Below are positions 7,077 through 10,660 of a DNA stretch of 10,660 bases, piece after piece (the stretch's first letter is position 1; every line of letters begins with the position of its first letter). The notes under the pieces were generated by a model, which worked only from the letters and a program-made list of their open reading frames with translations, was not told where the DNA came from and made no database searches. Origin of the DNA: an uncultured Bacteroidales bacterium (GTDB lineage: Bacteria > Bacteroidota > Bacteroidia > Bacteroidales > F082); assembly GCA_937926515.1 (NCBI GenBank), contig CALAZZ010000111.1, positions 1 through 10,660 on the forward strand. The letters run 5' to 3'. Position numbers and translations under genes: made by a program.

Positions 7077-8348
7077 ATGAAAAAAATTTTATTCAATGCT
7101 TTTATTAGCCTTTTAAGTCTGGCACTGGCTGCACAGACAAATGTGGTCAACACAACACATTATAGCCCTTCACTTGACCAGGAGAAACCGGTTAAAATTT
7201 ATTTACCACCCGATTATTACAATAGTCCGACAGAGCATTATCCAGTGATATACTTTCTTCACGGGGCAACCGGTGATCAGAACTCTTATCCAACTGTAAT
7301 CTCAAGGACTCAATTAATGATAAACAACGGAACAATTCATCCAGTAATTGTTGTATTTGCAAATGGCGCCTGCCCACCTTACTGGGGAAGCATGTATGCT
7401 AACTCGGAATTGTATGGAAATTATGAGGATTATATTGTCTTTGATTTGGTGGATTTCATTGATACCACAATCAGAACGATTACTGACCCTCAATACCGTT
7501 GTATAACAGGACATTCTATGGGAGGTGGTGGGGCAGCGAAAATGGCTATAAAACACCCGGAAAGATATCGAGGTTTTGCGAGCCATGCCGGTGTAATGAA
7601 CATTGACACGACAATGGCCATCTGGCAGACTTTAGTTTTGCAAGAAAACGGAGGGGCTCCACCATATAATTATTCTTGGGGAGCAGGGACCTATACAAAT
7701 TTTCTCATTACGGCAGCAGGTGCCTGGACCCCCAATCTGAATAACCCACCTTCATATGTTGATTTTCCTCTAAACAGTCAGGGAGAGGTGATTGATAACC
7801 TGTTCATAGAATGGAAGCAGCATGATAACTGCCATTTAGTCAAGCAGATTGATCTCACAGATCATTTGGGTATTTTCTTTTCCTGTGGTACCAATGATAG
7901 CCATCAGGTATATTCTTCGAATGAGCTGTTCCGAGACACACTTGACATGCTAGGTCTGCCATATAGGTTTCTTACTACTGCCGGTGGCCATAATTTATCT
8001 GTGATGATGATCGAAGCTGGAATGAAATTCCTTGATTCTCTGATGTTCTTTGAAGTGGGAACGGAAGAGAAATGGGATATTACTGTGAGAAGTTCTTTTC
8101 ATATCTCTGTAAAGCCAAATCCATTATATGATTTTGCAACGATAGGTTTAGAATTGCTTCAGCATGAGTATGTGTATGTTCAAATCTTTGACATCAAGGG
8201 CCACAAGGTTGTCGAACTGCACAACGGCTACCTCCCAGCAGGGCAACAACAGTTTAGGTGGCATGCAGGCGATTTGCCCAAAGGAATGTATTTGTGCAGG
8301 GTGCAGGCGGGGAAGGAAACGAGAACGCATAAAATTGTCAAGAACTGA
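7077..8348 (+). CDS. Secreted esterase with T9SS C-terminal domain
   Basis: The 423-residue protein is an alpha/beta-hydrolase of the esterase D / feruloyl-esterase-like type (PF00756). After a signal peptide (cut near LAA/Q, 19/20) it shows the strand VIYFLHG (57-63), the nucleophile elbow GHSMGG with Ser147, Asp274 in GTND and His305 in GGH, giving a complete likely triad. Residues about 190-255, rich in Gly, Pro and aromatics, form a lid-like insert seen in related Bacteroidota esterases. Residues about 342-423 form a type A T9SS sorting domain: SVKPNP, then VQIFDIKG, then LPKGMYLCRVQ and a closing KIVKN. It is therefore expected to cross the outer membrane and stay on the surface or be released. 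The substrate is not shown by the sequence; an acyl ester, perhaps on plant glycan, is one possibility. It has its own 21-bp array and promoter. Confidence 0.9.
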   Translation: MKKILFNAFISLLSLALAAQTNVVNTTHYSPSLDQEKPVKIYLPPDYYNSPTEHYPVIYFLHGATGDQNSYPTVISRTQLMINNGTIHPVIVVFANGACPPYWGSMYANSELYGNYEDYIVFDLVDFIDTTIRTITDPQYRCITGHSMGGGGAAKMAIKHPERYRGFASHAGVMNIDTTMAIWQTLVLQENGGAPPYNYSWGAGTYTNFLITAAGAWTPNLNNPPSYVDFPLNSQGEVIDNLFIEWKQHDNCHLVKQIDLTDHLGIFFSCGTNDSHQVYSSNELFRDTLDMLGLPYRFLTTAGGHNLSVMMIEAGMKFLDSLMFFEVGTEEKWDITVRSSFHISVKPNPLYDFATIGLELLQHEYVYVQIFDIKGHKVVELHNGYLPAGQQQFRWHAGDLPKGMYLCRVQAGKETRTHKIVKN

Positions 8349-8372
8349 TAAATCATAGAGCCTCTAACTGAC

Positions 8373-8418
8373 TTTCTCTGTGTCTTTTGTGGTTTCTTTG
8401 AACATCTGTGTGCCAAAG
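8373..8418 (-). repeat. Degenerate CACA/AAAG-rich short repeat
   Basis: Read on the - strand, the stretch shows CACACAGATG, CAAAGAAACCAC and AAAAGACACAGAG in loose tandem, a short repeated pattern of 10-12 bases. I recall similar CACAAAG/ACACAGAG tracts scattered between genes in many Bacteroidota. They sometimes give false small proteins rich in His, Lys and Thr. No function is known to me. Confidence 0.35.
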
Positions 8419-8665
8419 TACAACAAAAAGATAATAACATAAAGCCAGCAAATAAGGCAAAGTGATTTTTAAAAAAAATACTGTTTGATATACTTTACAA
8501 CGAATGGTGGCGATTTGCCAGGGCTTGAGTTGCTGCAGCATACATAATGTCCGGGAAGGCTTCAAATCTTAAATAATTGACAACTGAACACTCATAATGT
8601 CAGTTAGTTGAGAATATTTCTTAAATAAAATGGATGATGATTGCCGAAAAGCTGTCAATGTGGCG

Positions 8666-8673
8666 TATATTTG
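8666..8673 (+). promoter_or_regulatory. -7-like element of the LytTR gene
   Basis: TATATTTG is an exact match to TAnnTTTG. It predicts a transcript start near 8680 and a leader of about 70 bases before the ATG at 8751. The -33 box is poor (TTGCC at about 8641). Its position inside the possible N-terminal extension supports the later start codon. Confidence 0.45.
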
Positions 8674-8750
8674 TAAGGGATTTTTCTCTTAAAAGGCAAA
8701 TCCATTCAGAATCAGTTACAAACCAATCGGCAGCACAGTCACTACCAACC

Positions 8751-9497
8751 ATGATCAAAGCCGTTGTTATTGTGCAGGACACGGATGCATTGCAGAAGAC
8801 CACTGCGACGATTGCTTCAATGTGCACCAATGTGGAAATTGCCGGAAATTGTGACAGCATTACCACGGGTATTGCCCTCATTAACACACACCAGCCCGAT
8901 CTTGTGATCCTCGAGGTGCAGCTGGCTGATGGCAGCGGTTTCGACCTGCTTAAACATTTTGAGTCACCTGATTTCAAAATCATTGTCATTTCATCCTATA
9001 TGGAGTATGCTGTAAAGGCAATCAAATACAATTGTGTGGATTACCTGCTCAAGCCACTCGATGCAGAAGAGCTGGTAACAGCTGTGAACAAGGCCAGCGA
9101 TCGGATTGGATTCGAAGAACGCATACAGCACGATCAGCTTAAAGATACCATCAAGTCATTGAACAAGGTAGAAAAGATCACATTGAAAACAAGTGATCAA
9201 TTGCATTTGGTGCATATCTCTGATATCGTCCATGTGGAGGCTGATGGCAATTATTCCACTTTTTACCTGTGTGGAGGCAAAAAGCTGCTGGTGTCGAAAC
9301 CTTTAGTGGAATTTGATAAGGTATTGATAGACAAGGGCTTTTTCAGGATACATAAATCATACCTGATCAACCTGAACCATATGCGCCATTTTGATAAAAA
9401 AGATGGTGGTTATGTGATGATGACAAATGGAATTGAAGTGCCGGTTGCCTCCCGGAAACGGGATTTACTTTTTGAGCTGTTCAGCGAGCAAGCTTAA
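8751..9497 (+). CDS. LytTR response regulator with degenerate receiver
   Basis: The 248-residue protein has a receiver-like domain (1-120) and a LytTR DNA-binding domain (about 140-245). LytTR hallmarks are clear: HVEADGNYSTFY, then FRIHKSYLINLNHM at 198-211 and PVASRKRDLL at 231-240. The receiver keeps Ser81/Ser82 and Lys101 (LLKPLD). It lacks the acidic pair (IIDDEPDA in relatives, VIVQDTDA here), and the phospho-acceptor Asp is Glu55 (VILEVQL). It therefore probably does not take phosphate in the usual way and may be locked on or respond to partner binding. No LytS-type kinase is adjacent. I chose the ATG at 8751 because MIKAVV aligns with the start of relatives. The frame is open back to ATG 8634, but that part has no domain and contains a -7 element. 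Its likely targets are the arrays at 6193 and 6934. The next gene follows after 81 bases. Confidence 0.9.
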   Translation: MIKAVVIVQDTDALQKTTATIASMCTNVEIAGNCDSITTGIALINTHQPDLVILEVQLADGSGFDLLKHFESPDFKIIVISSYMEYAVKAIKYNCVDYLLKPLDAEELVTAVNKASDRIGFEERIQHDQLKDTIKSLNKVEKITLKTSDQLHLVHISDIVHVEADGNYSTFYLCGGKKLLVSKPLVEFDKVLIDKGFFRIHKSYLINLNHMRHFDKKDGGYVMMTNGIEVPVASRKRDLLFELFSEQA

Positions 9498-9578
9498 AAA
9501 CAGAATAGGAGTGCTTGGCGCTGAATTTATTGTTCTTGCTTGCACCAGTTGCAATTTGTTGCCAAAAAACCGAACCAA

Positions 9579-10660
9579 ATGGAACAAAAAAACACAACCA
9601 ACACAGCACAGGAAGCCACACTGCTGTATGCTGAGATTACTGGTTTTGACAAGCTTTCTACTGAAATTGGCTCAGAAAAAGCAAGCGAATTGTTCAATAT
9701 ATTCTTTGCAAAGGCCGATGAAATGGTCAGCCTGGCTGGCGGGTATGTGGAAAAATACATAGGATGGTGCATGGTGGCTGTTTTTGGAATTGAAAAGGCC
9801 TTGGGTAAGCATGCAAATAAAGCATTATCTGCCTCGCTTGAAATACGTGATCAATTCAATGAATTCTGCCGTGAGCAGCAGATTGAAGCCATTGCAGGAC
9901 TGAAAATGGGTTTAAATACCGGCCCGGTGTCATTAGTAAGAATAGGAGCCGGCGAAAAACAAAGCCTCACCATCCTTGGCGAAACAGTTGAGAAGGCAAG
10001 CCGCATCAAAGACCTGGCAACCGAAGGAAAAATCCTTGCCGGACTCAGTTGCTTTGAAGCCGGAAAAGACAAATTCAGTTTTGTTGTCCTGGAACCCATC
10101 CCGCAACCCGGTAAAAAAGAAGTGCTGCACCTTTACGAGCTGATTGCTGCCAAACGAACAAGCGTGCATACCGAATCGGCGCGGCAGGTGGTATCGGCTA
10201 TGGTGGGAAGGGATACAGAATATGATCTTTTACTGAAGCGCATCCGGAACCTGATGGATGGCAAAGGCTCTATTGTAACCATATCGGGCAAAGCAGGAAT
10301 CGGCAAATCCCGGCTGATGGCAGAATTGCGCAGCACGGAACTTGTTCAAAAAGCCGCATTGTACGAAGGGCGGGCCTTTTCTGCCGGCCAGAACCTGAGT
10401 TATTACCCGCTCATCCAGATACTCAAATCGTGGGCAGGTATCCGCGAAGAGGACCATGCCGCCGAAGCGGTGCAGAAACTCGAACACCAGATCAGGCGCA
10501 TGTTCACGGAACAGGCGGATGAGATCTTTCCCTTTATCGCCACCCTGATGGGTTATAAACTGAGCGGCAAGGCAAAGCAGCGTGTGCAAGGGATCGAAGG
10601 TGAGGCACTGGAAAAACTGATCCTGAAAAACCTGCGCGATATGCTTGCCCTGGCATCTGC
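9579..10660 (+). CDS. Cyclase-like/AAA ATPase fusion, partial at right edge
   Basis: The first 360 residues are visible and the frame runs off the window. Residues 12-190 form a class III nucleotidyl cyclase-like domain: LLYAEITGFDKLS, VEKYIGWCMVAVFG, GLKMGLNTGPVSL, and ILGETVEKASRIKDLA. Key positions are altered. The first metal Asp is Glu19, the second (IGDAVMAVFG in relatives) is Trp63, and the base-recognition GDTVN is GETVE. Arg142 is kept. The domain is thus probably unable to make cAMP or cGMP. Residues about 207-360 begin an AAA/STAND-type ATPase, with MVGRDTEYDLL and a good Walker A, GKAGIGKS (237-244, Lys243). Relatives often end in TPR repeats, which would lie outside the window. 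It starts 81 bases after the LytTR gene with no clear promoter between, so an operon is likely. No signal peptide or membrane segment is visible. Confidence 0.85.
   Translation, partial: MEQKNTTNTAQEATLLYAEITGFDKLSTEIGSEKASELFNIFFAKADEMVSLAGGYVEKYIGWCMVAVFGIEKALGKHANKALSASLEIRDQFNEFCREQQIEAIAGLKMGLNTGPVSLVRIGAGEKQSLTILGETVEKASRIKDLATEGKILAGLSCFEAGKDKFSFVVLEPIPQPGKKEVLHLYELIAAKRTSVHTESARQVVSAMVGRDTEYDLLLKRIRNLMDGKGSIVTISGKAGIGKSRLMAELRSTELVQKAALYEGRAFSAGQNLSYYPLIQILKSWAGIREEDHAAEAVQKLEHQIRRMFTEQADEIFPFIATLMGYKLSGKAKQRVQGIEGEALEKLILKNLRDMLALAS

Larger units (their letters stand above)
8349..8750. other. Leader region before the LytTR gene
   Basis: This 402-base gap has no convincing gene. It contains a low-complexity stretch at 8373-8418 that reads on the - strand as CACA/AAAG-rich repeats, a 9-base direct repeat CATAATGTC at 8543-8551 and 8593-8601, and a -7-like element at 8666-8673. 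Part of it (8634-8750) is in frame with the LytTR gene but is judged to be leader. No 21-bp array like those at 6193 and 6934 was found, so there is no sign of the regulator acting on its own promoter. Confidence 0.55.

Noticed and set aside
8543..8601. CATAATGTC direct repeat, copies 50 bases apart
   Set aside because: Only nine bases, two copies, no link to a promoter element. Chance is a reasonable explanation.
8582..8605. AACTGA/TCAGTT hairpin before the LytTR gene
   Set aside because: A six-base stem with a 12-base loop and no T-tract is too weak to call a terminator or riboswitch.
8634..8750. N-terminal extension of the LytTR protein by 39 residues
   Set aside because: It has in-frame ATG codons but no domain content. 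Relatives start at the equivalent of residue 40, and an exact TAnnTTTG element lies inside it.
9759..9788. Frameshift pair explaining Trp63 in the cyclase-like domain
   Set aside because: Trying local indels to recover the usual IGDAVMAVFG did not give a simple compensating pair that kept the length. The block length equals the family norm, so substitution is more likely.

Overview
The window looks like a Bacteroidota chromosome, probably from the Bacteroidales/Marinilabiliales side. The signs are a hybrid two-component regulator fusing a sensor propeller, kinase, receiver and AraC domain; a secreted esterase with a type IX secretion (T9SS) C-terminal domain; signal peptides cleaved just before Gln; TAnnTTTG-like -7 promoter elements; and mostly A-rich leaders without Shine-Dalgarno sequences. 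No RNA genes, CRISPR arrays or insertion sequences were seen.

Layout. Positions 1-299 are non-coding, with a clear terminator hairpin at 131-168. Two small genes follow on the + strand: a DUF2007-like protein (300-743) and an exported protein with a GNAT-like fold (786-1313). Positions 1334-1534 hold the relic of a second DUF2007-like gene with an in-frame TAG. A large hybrid two-component sensor/regulator occupies 1663-5796 on the - strand, without a SusC/SusD pair in view. Its 533-base upstream region (5797-6329) has several inverted repeats and a regulatory array. Then come an exported thioredoxin-like protein (6330-6839), a T9SS-exported esterase (7077-8348), a LytTR-type regulator (8751-9497) and, running off the right edge, a class III cyclase-like/AAA ATPase fusion (9579 onward).

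How the genes may work together. The most striking signal is a pair of matching arrays, each of three 21-bp direct repeats, at 6193-6255 and 6934-6996. They lie upstream of the thioredoxin-like gene and the esterase gene. The arrays are 51/63 identical and each sits exactly 40 bases (start of third unit to start of TAATTT) from a -7-like element, although the 19 bases between are diverged. A 21-bp period and a CGTT core are what LytTR regulators bind, and a LytTR gene lies just downstream. I infer that this regulator controls both exported proteins.

The regulator's receiver domain has lost its phospho-acceptor Asp (now Glu) and its acidic pocket. The cyclase-like partner has lost a metal-binding Asp (now Trp). 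The thioredoxin-like target has lost its first catalytic Cys (now Asp). The module may therefore signal without classical phosphorylation or cyclic-nucleotide synthesis. This is a hypothesis from sequence reading, not a demonstrated system.
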